Source: Turritopsis dohrnii (Eukaryota; Cnidaria; Hydrozoa; Anthoathecata; Oceaniidae). Taken from it: DNA of 64,000 bases. The position numbers and the translations under genes were made by a program. The notes beneath the pieces were generated by a model. That model had not been told where the DNA came from. It saw only the letters and a list, made by a program, of their open reading frames with translations, and did not search any database. Of this stretch, positions 12,587 to 23,993 are shown piece by piece. Within the stretch, counting starts at the first letter, position 1, and each line of letters opens with the position of its first letter. The stretch is taken from positions 1-64,000 of the forward strand of contig BQMF02000338.1 of assembly GCA_027922465.2 (NCBI GenBank). Direction: 5' to 3'.

Positions 12587-12843
12587 TCATTCCCGCGCTA
12601 AAAACTTTCCAGTATTTTCTAAAATTGCTATCCATCGCGCAATTTTAGTATTGACCTCTTAGTCCATCGCTCTTGAAGGAGTTTTGCCGACTTGATTAAA
12701 GAAGAAGAGAAAGAGGATTAGATACTTGCCTGTTAGTTCTCAAACAGGTTAAAACTTACCCTGCCATACCCTTGAACATTTCATTAACGAAGACTTTTCA
12801 CATTCAATTCGTCTTGATGATTATTTCTATAACAACTGTTATA

Positions 12844-13625
12844 CAGTGGAATCTCTATTAAGCGGACACTATATAAAGCGGACACCTCCTTAATACGGAC
12901 AGTTTATCTAGGAACGGATGGATCTACAGCCAAACTCTTATGAAAAAGTCTCTATAAAGCGGACAATTATAAAGCGGACACTCAATAAAGCGGACACTTT
13001 TTTCAGGTCCCAAATGAACTTTTAGCCTATAAAAAATCTCTCTAAAACGAACACGCATACAAAAACAATATTTCAAGTTAAGTAACCTATATTTTCTTGG
13101 AATATTTACTTTTCACAATGTTTTACTCTCTTGTCAATACTATGAATAACTTTTTTCACAGCATTTATGCCCAGTGAATAGCTTTGGCAGGTCCAAAAAA
13201 AATGAAATTCACAGAAATCTCGAGTTCGTAGTCAGCACCATGATTCACACGTTTTCCAATCATAGTATATTTTATTGTACAGTTGGCAAGCGTTAGAAAG
13301 TTATACAGCGTCAAAACATAAAGCAAACGCCAATAACATCATGTTTCAGGTGATTTCATCAACTGGAATATCAATATTATTGACTTTAACTTTTTGGTTT
13401 CAAGTGTGGTAGTAACATTTGACTTTTCATCTTTAGAATGGAAACTTTTTTCATTGCATTAAACGTGTTCTTCTTTGCCCTATGAAACCTGTTAACTTTA
13501 CAAACCTTTAGACCTTTATAAATCTTTAGAGACCCATTTTCGATTTATTTTTGCTAAATATTATTTTCATAAAGCGGACAATTCCTTTAGGTCCCAATGG
13601 TGTCCGCTTTACAGAGATTCCACTG
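12844..13625. mobile_element. Tigger/pogo-type MITE nested in the fold-back arm
   Basis: Inverted ends CAGTGGAATCTCTATTAAGC and complement of CAGTGGAATCTCTGTAAAGC continue with repeated AAAGCGGACA motifs. TA flanks both ends (12842-12843 and 13626-13627). CAGTGGAA(T/C)CTC followed by a repeated GGACA motif is the usual start of pogo/Tigger elements. The 782-bp element has no coding frame. Confidence 0.85.
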
Positions 13626-13887
13626 TAGTAAGAAAGTAGCGATTCTGAATATCGTCATCTCCTTCTTACTCAACATCGACAACGTGCCTGAAGTATAACC
13701 ACAACTTGGAAGAATACTTGAAAAATCCAGAATACAGAATGGTTTATCGTAATGGACGAAACCGTAGGGGTGGAAATGTGGCTACATGAATTGCAGGAAG
13801 ATATTAAACATAAAGAAAGATTTGAAATAGTTTTTAACACTTGTAAACTAGAAGGCAAAACAAAAACAGCATAATTCTTGTTGGAGT

Positions 13888-14097
13888 ATGCTATCAAAAG
13901 AATTTTGTAGCGAAATTAAATTTATGGCTAGGAAATTCAATGATTGGTACACACAGCAAGTTAGTGCCCAACTGGATAACAGTATACCTAGTGATGAAAG
14001 AGACATTAAATTAAGCTTACCTCTAATAAAACCTTTACACGCAGGGTGGCAGGTTGTCTTTTACTTCAACTTTCTTACTTCAACTTTCTTACTATAA
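13888..14097 (+). pseudogene. Possible transposase-derived fragment inside the fold-back element
   Basis: An open frame of 69 codons contains KEFCSEIKFMARKFNDWYTQQ, then DIKLSLPLIKPLHAGW. The second part resembles the strand before the last catalytic block of some DDE-type elements (DLRLS..KPLHA.WL). The frame runs into the right arm of the fold-back. No start, no partner exon and no complete domain can be seen, so the identity is tentative. Confidence 0.3.
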
Positions 14098-14348
14098 CAG
14101 TTGTTATAGAAATAATCATCAAGACGAATTGAATGTGAAAAGTCTTCGTTAATGAAATGTTCAAGGGTAGGCAGGGTATGTTTTAACCTGTTTGAGAACT
14201 AACAGGCAAGTATCTAATCCTCTTTCTCTTCTTCTTTAATCAAGTCGGCAAAAGTCCTTCAAGAGCGATGGACTACGAGGTCAATGCTAAGATTGCGTGA
14301 TGGATAGCAATTTTAGAAAATACTGGAAAGTTTTTAGCGCGGGAATGA

Positions 14349-14733
14349 TTAAACTTCATGGCTAATTGAATTGGACAAGTTGGACAAGTTATATTATATC
14401 TGATCAAAATATGATAACCGACGACTTTAATTTCAACGAGCTTGATAAAACAGTAGAATCTTTGACAAACTGGAGACGTATAGAGTAACAGTGCTTGTAA
14501 ATCAACCAACCAGAAGCGAGGTTAATAAACTAATTCGAGACATTTTCAGGCATTGAATTTGTAAAATACTTTGTATCATTACCACTTAGTATTGTTTATG
14601 GAGTCGTTTCAACTGATGACAAGCTTGATATGCTAAACTGAAAGGAGGAATTGCAAATCCTAACATTTAGTTTCTAGACTATTGCATTGTAGTTATGCTG
14701 TGTTGGTGCAGCTTTCATGCTGTGTATCTGTAT
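14349..14733. other. Spacer, no gene recognised
   Basis: No coding or repeat signal was recognised. Confidence 0.35.
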
Positions 14734-16015
14734 CTATGTATCTACTCTTGAGATTCCCAGGCTATCCTTAGTTACTTCCCTAATTACTTTGTTAGATAAA
14801 TTCCAATCTAAATTATCTCTTGCATTCCTAGACTTGCAATCTGCCATGTTATTCATTTTGCTTGGTAGATACTGTGCAGTATATGTTATCCAGTGGGACA
14901 GTACATAGTGCCAAATTGACTTGCTGATTTCTAAAAGGTGTTGGTTGTGGGTGTCCTCCATTTTTAGTAGATAGGAGAAAGTAGCCTTGTTGTCTATCTG
15001 AGTACATACGCGTAAACTTGCCTGATTTTTTGTAAAGGTTAAGGTTGCGACTTTAACCGGTAGAAGCTCCAGGACCACTCCCTCCTGTCAGTATCTCCCT
15101 AGGTTTGGCATCGGTTTGGCTAACTATCTTAGGTTTCTATACCTAATACACCTTTCCCGAATTTCTGTTTAAATGTCGAGCTAATGCTTAATTATCAAGT
15201 TTAGCCTAGTTTCTATGTATTTTTTTATTCTAATTTCATAATGTTCTCAGTAAGTAATAGTTACTCGTTCCTACAGTTCTCCAGTGGAATAATTAGAAGT
15301 AATTAAGAGTTTGAAAAAGAGTCGAAGCTTAGAGGCTAGGCTATAACAAGGTGTATAAACAGAAAAGGTCTATTGTTTTGCACAAGTTCATGTTTTCTGC
15401 CCTTTTTGTAGATCCCTTAGGTAACAAAAATTTATTAAGGCCTAGTGTAGTTCCTGACATTGTTACAGAACCTTTTTGATCTTTTCTTGAGTCAGACACA
15501 GGGACAATTTCATAGAGTCTATGTGTGAAGATCGATTTGTTTTTATTACCCACAAAATCCAGATGCTGTAGAAAGAAGATCACTGTGGTCCTGACTGCAA
15601 GAATTTCCTCGAACATTTTTCCCAGGAGAAAAATATCGTCCAGATATATGATCAAACTCATCAAAATTGTTGACACCTTTATAATCTTTATAAAGATCCA
15701 GGTGCTGGTCCCAAACCAAAATGCAAACAGAGAAATACATATCTTCACTACCCAAAGACATAACACATATTTCTGAGACTTGAATTGAAAAATATGCGTC
15801 TTTGAGATCTATCGAGGGTTGTAGTTTCCTTACAAAAGCTTTTGAAATGTTCGTATAGGAGAAATCCATTAAATGTTTTCAGATATATACAGGACGACTT
15901 CACCAACCTTTTTCTTTACCAGGAATAGTTTACTTAGAAATTCTCATGGAGAATCACTCTTCTGATGGTCCAACATTTCCCGAATTTCCTGGTCGACCAA
16001 TAAACACTTATCTTA
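14734..16015 (-). pseudogene. DIRS-like retrotransposon pol relic (RT and RNase H)
   Basis: On the minus strand, from high to low coordinates, the frames give LLVDQEIREML and FLSKLFLVKKK (RT entry), then LQPSIDLKDAYFSIQV (RT block A with catalytic Asp). YLDDIFLLG follows (block C), then an RNase H-like part with TQIDNKATFSYLLKM and QYLPSKMNNMADCKSR. The IDLKDAYFSI and YLDDI forms and the NMADCKSR end are characteristic of DIRS/Ngaro-type pol. Stops, shifts and a MITE insertion (15149-15370) break it. The tyrosine recombinase and termini of a complete DIRS were not found. A minus-strand frame at 16321-16527 may be more of its 5' part, without clear motifs. Confidence 0.78.
15149..15370. mobile_element. 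MITE, Tc1/mariner-type, copy 2
   Basis: This is the same family as 5097-5329 but in the opposite orientation. It begins CACCTTTCCCGAATTTCTGT and ends with a partly decayed complement. TA flanks it at 15147-15148 and 15371-15372. It sits inside the DIRS-like pol relic, so it arrived after that element. Confidence 0.82.
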
Positions 16016-16909
16016 TGTCATATGTACAGGTTTTGGTACTTTTTCTTGCACAAGAAGATAACTTAATAGAGTTTTGTTACCTTTTGTTACCTCTCTCTAA
16101 AGCTCTGATGAAGTGAACTAATCTCCTTCCAGTGATACATTTGGAATTGGTTTTGTAAATACATTACTTATAAGTAAATGAACACGTGTGAGGGTTGACA
16201 TAGGAATGGGGTCTGGAACTCTGCAAGAAGGTATCATTTCTTTCTTGTTGTAAAAGGTCACATTGTAGTAGACATCTCTTGTCACAATTTTTCAAACCTT
16301 TGTTCGTCTCTTTTTGGCACTCATTTAAACCTTGCTCTCCTTCGAGATTTTCCTTGAAGAAGATTTAGCTCCCTTGGGTTTTTCTCAATTTCTGAGTTAA
16401 CTACAACGCCCTGTCGTGTTGGCTTGTAAATCGAGTTAACTCCAGCTTCAAGCTCCTCGTGTTCATCAGAATTATGTTGGATGACTTCATGCTCTTCACG
16501 CTTTTCGCTTTTTGTGTACAGTTTCAAACAAAGAAAAAGAAGCTTCTAGAACCGTCTAGAATGTTCTCTTGGAAGAAATTGTGCGAAAAAGAACCAAATG
16601 CAAACCAATATCCAGCTGATCAACAGACGCTGGATAATTACAAATTTACGAAAATAACAAGATTGTTGAAATTGTGACTTTCTATCTTTGAAACAAGAAC
16701 GGTTTTGGTTGACCGGATCGTTTTGGTTTGGAAACGAAAACATGCACTTGCTTACCCAACACTGTATGTATGAGGCCAAAATGGAACATGTTACAGAAAA
16801 CGATGAAGTCATTGAATTATTTACAATTTTGTGAGCGGGAAATGTATGAATTACATTTACGAGAATTCTATTCTGCGGGGTTTCACCAGATATTTGCAAT
16901 CAGTATACC
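16016..16909. other. No gene recognised
   Basis: Several overlapping frames of 60-120 codons occur on both strands, but none carries a family motif. The first 300 bases may belong to the decayed DIRS-like element. Confidence 0.3.
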
Positions 16910-17056
16910 AGCCAGCAATTTTCAACATATGACGTGGATAACGACGCATACTATGGCAATTCCTCGGGAAGGTTTGGTAAAAGAAGGCTTTTAGTTTGCT
17001 GCATGTCATCGAGGATATATGACAGGTGTTTACATGAACGCACTTTCAAATTGAAA
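16910..17056 (+). pseudogene. Fibrinogen-related domain fragment
   Basis: One frame reads QQFSTYDVDNDAYYGN. A shifted frame just after reads FAACHRGYMTGVYMNAL with a preceding stop. The two match the calcium-binding loop (FST.D.DND...GN) and the following W/F..ACH....G.Y segment of fibrinogen C-terminal domains, as in ficolins and tenascins. The Trp-Trp region between them is frameshifted. No further domain was found on either side, so this is a decayed piece of a gene or processed copy. The match is short and by eye. Confidence 0.5.
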
Positions 17057-17538
17057 TACCTATGATAATGATACTCGAATTAAACAGTCTTCAACCAACA
17101 TAAGATGTAAGTATCACATCAGGGTTTGCAAAAAAAATGTGTCTTTATTCATGAAAGTATTAACGTATATTAATAACGTAGCTACGTGTTAAGTATTAAC
17201 AAATTAACATTAACGATGGGAATTTAACTTTCTCGAAATTTATTTTCTCATTATATGGTCCCTTGGGACATCAAAGCCGGTTTTTGCCAAGCTGGCAAAG
17301 CTGGGGAAAATTTTTTATAGGGTTTTCAATTGGGTAGGGTCATTGCCCTTAGAAAGTCGATTTTCGAAGTTCTTATTAAGCCAAAACTGATTGTAACATC
17401 AGATAGGGCTTGAAGAGTAGATCTCCAAAATGGGGTCATTTGTCTAATTTGGTCGAATTAGTCCCCCAGAAGTGGACGATACGTCTTTAAAAATGCAATA
17501 TTTTGTGCTGAAAAAGGCGATATGTTGACGCAAGAAAA
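17057..17538. other. Spacer, no gene recognised
   Basis: No coding or repeat signal was recognised. Confidence 0.35.
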
Positions 17539-18170
17539 CATGTCGGAAGCGTCTTTATAGATTTTAGCAAAGCCTTTGATAGTTTATCTCATGTTAAACT
17601 GTTACAAAAGCTTCCTGCTTACGCCATCAGAGATATCGAACTTCAGTGGTTTAGTAGTTACCTATTCAACAGGAGACAGTTTGTTACATACAACGGTGAA
17701 ACATCAATTGAAAAAATGATCAATCTTGGGACTGTTATTGTTCATCATTTTTGTCAACGACCTAGTCGACGTTCTGAGATATTCTAAAATAATCATGTAT
17801 GCCGATGACACGGTATTGTACACAGCTGACAGCGACATCCTCGTCATCAAACAGAATCTGTCTCTTGATCTTGAAGCGCTCTAGCAGCATGGTTTACTGA
17901 AAATGAGCTTGTGCTAAATTTGAATAAAAGAAAAACTAAATGCATGCCTTTTGGCATTGCGAAACGATTGGCAAGCGTTCCCAGATCCCACCCTCACATT
18001 CAGTAATCATCTATATAGATCCTATAAGAAAGCATCCTCTCGTTTAAGGATTCTGACAAATCTCCGCTACATTGCCCATCATCACCTACTGCAGTCTGGC
18101 CATGCCTCATTGTCAGCGAATATATATTTTACAGAATATACGATGAGTCGATACATGAACACGCATGCAT
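17539..18170 (+). pseudogene. Second non-LTR retrotransposon RT fragment
   Basis: It begins in RT block A (VFIDFSKAFDSLSHVKLLQKL region) and continues through WFSSYLFNRRQFVTYNG. After a frameshift come SILGLLLFIIFVNDL and MYADDTVLYTADS, carrying the YADD catalytic pair. A stop then interrupts before WFTENELVLNL and TKCMPFGIAKRL. The sequence differs from the copy at 8908-10736 and represents another family. Both the endonuclease part and the 3' end are missing. It lies tail to tail against the minus-strand R2-like relic. Confidence 0.85.
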
Positions 18171-18217
18171 AAGAATAGGCAATATAAATGTTCTTACAAA
18201 TGGTTTATCTAAAAAAG

Positions 18218-20100
18218 TCACTTCTCAATTTTCGTCAGCACATCCGTCAATTTCTGATCTTTCATGGTAGCTTGATCTGGAGTAAAGGAGCGACTTGATC
18301 GTTCACCTCTCAAGCAGGTCACAACTGATCTGATTAAAACGAATGATATCTTGCGTCTTAAACCAGATACGATCTCACTTTTGTGACATTTTTTCTTCTT
18401 AGCAAGTCTCTCCGCTAATTTACTCAAGAAAATGGAGCATTCACGGCCAATTCCACCAGTTGCACCAAATATCAGAGGGGTAAACGTACCCTTGTCAATT
18501 TCTTGTATCCTCTGGTTGTAGCAGCGCTTTTTTTGTTTTTCCATTGCTGATAACGTAGCAACAATTGATTTGTTACGGTAGCTAGGAGCGATAAGGTTAC
18601 ACACCTTCACGTCGAAAAATGCTCTTTGATACCGTTGCCAAAACCCATTTGCACTAACATCAGCTCTAGCTTCGGCTCCTTTGATGGATGGAGATGGCAA
18701 ATCACTCGATTCTATAGTGGCATCAACCAATGTTGGTTCCACTGAAACATCACGGCACACTTCTTTTAGCAGCAATGACATAACATCACGAATATTGTTA
18801 TGTCGTTGGATTGTGAATCCACCTAGGTGACAGGACAACGCATGATCAATAGTAAAATTTGCCAGACATGCGCATCTGATTGGCAATTTCTTTATCACCC
18901 ACGCATATCTTATGTATATCGCGTCAAAAAACTCTTGTTTGTTGAAAACGAAATTCTCGTCTTTCAATGGAATCGTGGTAACCCATGCTGAAGCACCTTG
19001 AGCAGCGGCGATTTCAAGAGCCTTCGCTTGCACTGAGGGCAGTTTCGTTCTGAATTCTTCAAACGTTTGTTTTTGTTGACCAGCTCGTTTCGCTTTCATT
19101 TCTTTCTGAATCTTTTTTGATGCCTCTGGTTCAATCCCATCTTCAGAGCTGGAGGTTGCCAGCCGCTTGCTGTATTTCATTTTTGAGGGATGTTGTTACA
19201 GCTTTGCCAACAATTCTTCTAAGAACTTCACCGATGCCAATTGGACATACACCAGGATTTTTATCCAGCGGGACTAACGTGCAAGCAAGAAAGACTTCCA
19301 TATCTCTGCCGTTCTCCTTGTTGCAAATATGTGTGCACATTATCCTGGTCATCCTCGCGATTGCTTTGCAGAGGTCGTTTGGTCGATTGCCAAAGTTTCT
19401 AGATAGTAGAATGCGTTGCCACATTTGAGAATCAAGCTGTGATGGTCCCGATGAACCTTTCGTCTTTGCTGCCATCTTTTGAATCAATACTTCGTCTATG
19501 ATCTCAAACATTACAGGGTGGACATAGTTGGCAGGACCTTGGACAAGGAGATCATCAAATTTTGGATTTGCCTCTGGGTGTTTTTGCTGCAAAACTTTGA
19601 TCGTTTCATCGTCGACTGATACGATACCAGTTGATGATTCGTTAGATAGTAGTTTTAAGGCAGCATTTATCTTTTCTTGAAACATAAGATCACTAAAGCG
19701 TTTGGCAACTGATGTGATTTTGTCAAATCTCGATTTCAGGAACTTTGATTGTATTGACCGGCATTCTCTTACCAAACCATCAAAATCACCGTCTTGCCAA
19801 AGGATCAATCTTCTTTCCAAACATTGCACGTGTTCTCTTGACTTCGAAGACTTACTTGGCTTCTGAAGTAAAAGCGACGGCATCAGAAACATGGCTTTCA
19901 TTGCATGGTTGGCCAGTGGTGATCCGTTATTCCACTCGTTTATCAGGCGTGTCATCTCGTCAATGAACTTCTTGCCGGCGGCACCACTTGGGATTTTGAA
20001 TAAATTCTTCCGCCAACGATTAACTTCATTATACGTTGCTGATAGGATTTGATCCAAGTCTAATGTTGAATGATCACCCCATAATTTTGGTTCGTTTCAT
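18218..20100 (-). pseudogene. R2-like non-LTR retrotransposon relic with the RT core deleted
   Basis: Two minus-strand frames overlap out of frame at 19143-19180. The first (19143-about 20100) ends with the RT fingers: LACTLVPLDKNPG, PIGIGEVLRRIVGKAV, NEIQQAAGNLQL. The second (18218-19180) has a CxC...DHALSC zinc-knuckle-like motif and RHNNIRD. It then has ADVSANGFWQRYQRAFFDVKV, in which the Asp and the FDVKV strand fit a PD-(D/E)XK restriction-like endonuclease. This order, RT then zinc knuckle and endonuclease, is that of R2-type elements. RT blocks A to E, including the catalytic YxDD, are absent, which points to an internal deletion at about 19150-19180. There are no other stops within either frame, so the copy is otherwise well preserved. 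Confidence 0.75.
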
Positions 20101-20450
20101 TGATCCTGGATGTCTAACAGTTTCTTGCAGTTTCATGTTCATGTTTCATGTTCATGCCTCATTACACCCCAACTCTAAACAAAAAAAATTTAACGTTCGA
20201 CAAGCGTGCCAAATGTATAGTCGGAAAGCCGTCTTGTGACCAACTTATTCCAAGTTCGTTTAAATGCCGTCGTGCCTGTATATTCGTTATACAGTCACTG
20301 GACCAGAACACCTGTGAGAACTTTCTTGAGTACTAAACATCGGTAAAACATACTATTGGGACTAGAAACGTGGGTTTTTCACTGAAACATCCTAAAGTAA
20401 GGACTGCATCTTGCCAGGAAGTCAGCTTTCTTTCGGCAAATTCGTAATAA
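20101..20450. other. Spacer, no gene recognised
   Basis: No recognisable gene. It ends in the T/A host position where the Helitron-like array begins. Confidence 0.35.
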
Positions 20451-21310
20451 CTAGCCGCCAAGGCGGCGTCGCTCGCCGCCCATGTCCACTGTCCATGTAT
20501 CACTGTATCAATAAACGTAAAATTTCCTTATAAACGGCTCGTACAACTTGTGTTCAACCAGAAGCAGATTCGAAGTCACAGCCTCTGGTAAAACCGATCT
20601 TTTATCAGTGTAAAACGTAGAGAGAGAAAACTTCAACTTTTTATTAGCTTTTGTTTTAAAAAAGTTACGCGCTAACATGGGTGCTATCAAACGTAAGGGG
20701 GAAAATGGTTTCTCTTCTTAAAAAGTTCACACGGAGGAGAGAAAAAAGGCACGCGCTAAATGAATAAATAGAACAAAAAAACGTTCGATTAGAACGCTTA
20801 ACAATTAAAAGAACAAATTAAATTATTAAAAGAAAAGCAAAAAAAAAAAAAAACATTTTGTTTTGATATGATACTCTTTTTTTACCTATCGGTTTTTAAA
20901 CATTTTGATTGCTCAAAAAAAATGTTCACCCGTCTCAGACAGTCAGGCAAGAGTCAGTGGCAAACCGAACATATGCTGCCACGTTCTGCCACTGCTGCTT
21001 TTTGTCCAAAATGTTTAATCAGTTAGTTTCTTTGTATTTAGTTAATGTACTGTTTTCAAAGCCAAGTCAACGTGGAATATAAAACTAATAATAATGATAA
21101 AAATAAAACGTTATTCCTATTAGTTCATCAGCCAAAAAAAGTCACGTTCGATTGGGGTTGCAATGTATTTGCTTCGAACTCACGTCGCACACAAAAAAAG
21201 AAATAACTTCGCTCACAACTTAATCTACCATTTTGCGTGACTTACAAACAAACGAACAAACAAACAGACAGACAGACAGACAGACGGAGAATCGACTATT
21301 AATATATAGA
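20451..21310 (-). mobile_element. Helitron-like unit 1 (860 bp)
   Basis: Outermost unit at the array's 3' (minus-strand) end. It has the (CAGA)n/(CAAA)n tract at 21240-21285 and the A-run at about 20837-20853. In subfamily features (GAACGCTTAACAATTAAAAG) it resembles units 2 and 5. Confidence 0.8.
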
Positions 21311-22079
21311 CTAGCCGCCAAGGCGGCGTCGCTCGCCGCCCATGTCCACCTGCTCTGTATCACTGTATCAATAAACGTCAAATTTCCTTATAAACGGCTC
21401 GTATAACTTGTGTTCAACCAGAAGCAGATTCGAAGTCACAACCTCTGGTAAAACCAATCTATTATCAGTGTAACAATACACTCAAAACGTAGAGAGAGAA
21501 AACTTCAACTTTTTATTAGCTTTTGTTTTAAAAAAGTTACGCGCTCTAACATGGGTGTTATCAAACGTAAGGGGGAAATCGTTTCTCTTCTTAAAAAGTT
21601 CACACGGAGGAGAGAAAAAAGGCACGTGCTAAATGAATAAATAGAATAAAAAAACGTTCGATCAGAACGCTTAACAATTAAAAGAAGAAATTAATTTATT
21701 AAAAGAAAAGCAAAAAGTCTCAGACAGTCAGGCAAGAGTCAGTGGCAAACCGCACATGCTGCCACGTTCTGCCACTGCTGCTTTTATGTCCAAAACGTTT
21801 AATCAGTTAGTTTCTTTGTATTTAGTTGATGTACTGTTTTCAAAGCCAAGTCAACGTGGAATATAAAACTAACAATAATAATAAAAACAAAACGTTATTC
21901 CTATTAGTTCATCAGCCAAAAAAAGTCACGCTCGATTGGGGGTTGCAATGTATTTGTTTCGAACTCACGTCGCACACAAAAAAAGAAATAATTTCGCTCA
22001 CAACTCAATCTACCATTTTGCGTGACTTACAAACAAACAAACGCACAAACAAACAGAGAATCGGCTATTAATATATAGA
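21311..22079 (-). mobile_element. Helitron-like unit 2 (769 bp)
   Basis: The shortest uninterrupted unit. Compared with unit 1 it lacks the segment from the poly-A run through GTTTTTAAACATTTTGATTG. Ends are intact. Confidence 0.8.
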
Positions 22080-23043
22080 CTAGCCGCCAAGGCGGCGTCG
22101 CTCGCCGCCCATGTTCAGCTTGCGTTGTATCACCACCTGCTCCAAATTATTGCACTTAAAACCAGCGATAAGACTTCCTTTGCTGCTGGCTTTATCGCTT
22201 AATAAAGCTCGTTTGCACGTTAAGAGAAATACGTTCCTGGTGTTTCAAATCTTGCATGTTATTAACTCAGCCGTTCATTGTCGCGGTCGCATTTAAAATG
22301 CTTTACACAATGCATTCCGAACGTGAACTTCACGTGGTTTTTATTTACGATTTTAAACCAATCAAGTATCAGTTTAACAATTCACTCAAAACGCAGAGAG
22401 AAAAAACTTTTCAACTTATTATTAGCTTTTGTTTTACGCGCTCTAACATGGGTGCTGTCAGAAGTAGGTGAAACAATGGTTTCTCTTCTTAAAAAGATCG
22501 CACGGGAGGAGAAAAAAATGCACGTGCCAAATGAATGAAGTGAATAAAAAACGTTCGATCAGATTAAAATAGATTAAAAGAAATCGATTAAAAGAAATTA
22601 AGAAAATATTTTGTTTCATGATTCTCTTTTTTTACCTACGGTTTTTAAACATTTTGATTGCTCGAAAAAAGTTTACCCGTTTCAGACAGTCAAGAAAGCG
22701 CTAGGATACACTGGCAAACCGCACATGCTGCCACGTTCTGCCACTGCTGCTTTTTGTCCAAAATGTTTAAAGAGTTAGTTTCTTAGTTGATGTATTGTTT
22801 TCAAAGCCAAGTCAACGTGGAATATAAAACTGACAATAATAATAAAAACAAAACGTTATTCCTATTAGTTCATCAGCCAAAAAAAGTCACGTTCGATTGG
22901 GGTTGCAATGTATTTGCTTCAAACTCACGTCGCACACAAAAAAAGAAATAATTTCGCTCACAACTCCATCTACCATTTTGCGTGACTTACAAACAAACAA
23001 ACAGACAGACAGACAGACGGAGAATCGGCTATTAATATATAGA
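22080..23043 (-). mobile_element. Helitron-like unit 3 (964 bp)
   Basis: The first 300 bases after the hairpin differ from units 1, 2 and 5 (GCTTGCGTTGTATCACCACC). The segment with ATTAAAATAGATTAAAAGAA is shared with unit 4 only. Ends are intact. Confidence 0.8.
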
Positions 23044-23993
23044 CTAGCCGCCAAGGCGGCGTCGCTCGCCGCCCATATCCACCTGCTCTGTGTATCACTG
23101 TATCAATAAACGGCAAATTACTTTATAAACGGCTCATACAACTTGGAAAAGATTCGAAGTCACAACCTCTGGTGTGCAGTCAGTGTTACATCAGTGTTAC
23201 ATTAACTATTTTTCAGGCTTTTCATTATGTGTGACTTATTTATTTTTTAAAACCAATCGTTGATCAGTACAACAATACACTCAAAACGTAGGAAGAAGAA
23301 CTTCCACTTTTTATTAGCTTTTGTAAAAAAGCTTTTTTAAAAAAGTTACGCGCTCAAACATGGGTGCTATCAAACAGGTCGAAAATGGTTTCTCTTCTTA
23401 AAATGTTCACACGGGAGGAGAGAAAAAATGCACGTGCTAAATGAATAAAGAGAATAAAAAAAAACGTTCGATCAGATTAAAATAGATTAAAAGAAATCGA
23501 TTAAAAGAAATTAAGACAACTATTACGACAAAAGCAAAAAAAAAAAACATTTTGTTTTACTTTTTTTACCTATCGGTTTTTAAACATTTTGATTGCTCAA
23601 AAAGAAAGTTCACCCGTCTCAGACAGTCAGGCAAGAGTTAGTGACAAACCAAACATGCTGCCACGTTCTGCCACTGCTGCTTTTTGTCCAAACTGTTTAA
23701 TCAGTTAGTTTCTTTGTATTTAGTTGATGTACTGTTTTCAACGCCAAGTCAACGTGAAATATAAAACTAACAATAATAATAAAAACAAAACGTTATTCCT
23801 ATTAGTTCATCAGCCAAAAAAAGTCACGTTCGATTGGGGTTGCAATGTATTCGCTTCGAACTCACGTCGCACACAAAAAAAGAAATAATTTCGCTCACAA
23901 CTTAATCTACCATTTTGCGTGACTTACAAACAAACGAACAAACAAACAGACAGACAGACAGACAGACGGAGAATCGACTATTAATATATAGAC
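23044..23993 (-). mobile_element. Helitron-like unit 4 (950 bp)
   Basis: Contains the extra segment around 23160-23280 (GTTACATTAACTATTTTTCA and onward) that is also present in the solo copy at 39797-40375. Ends are intact. Confidence 0.8.

Larger units (their letters stand above)
12587..14348. mobile_element. Fold-back element with about 265-bp inverted arms
   Basis: The left arm starts TCATTCCCGCGCTAAAAACT and runs to 12843, resuming at 13626-13637. The right arm (about 14083-14348) is its near-identical complement. Arms share segments such as GGATTAGATACTTGCCTGTT and GACGAATTGAATGTG. A Tigger-type MITE interrupts the left arm; with it removed, the arm matches the right arm across the junction. 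The interior (13640-14082) is a mosaic. It includes a fragment reading YRMVYRNGRNRRGG (about 13735-13780), like part of an APE-type endonuclease, and the frame at 13888-14097. Confidence 0.75.

Noticed and set aside
15960..16000. CATTTCCCGAATTTCCTGG, similar to the MITE terminus CCTTTCCCGAATTTCTG
   Set aside because: It is explained as part of the DIRS-like coding frame, with no TA flank and no inverted partner.
16546..16899. 117-codon minus-strand open frame and overlapping + strand frames
   Set aside because: No recognisable family; overlapping frames on both strands point to chance.
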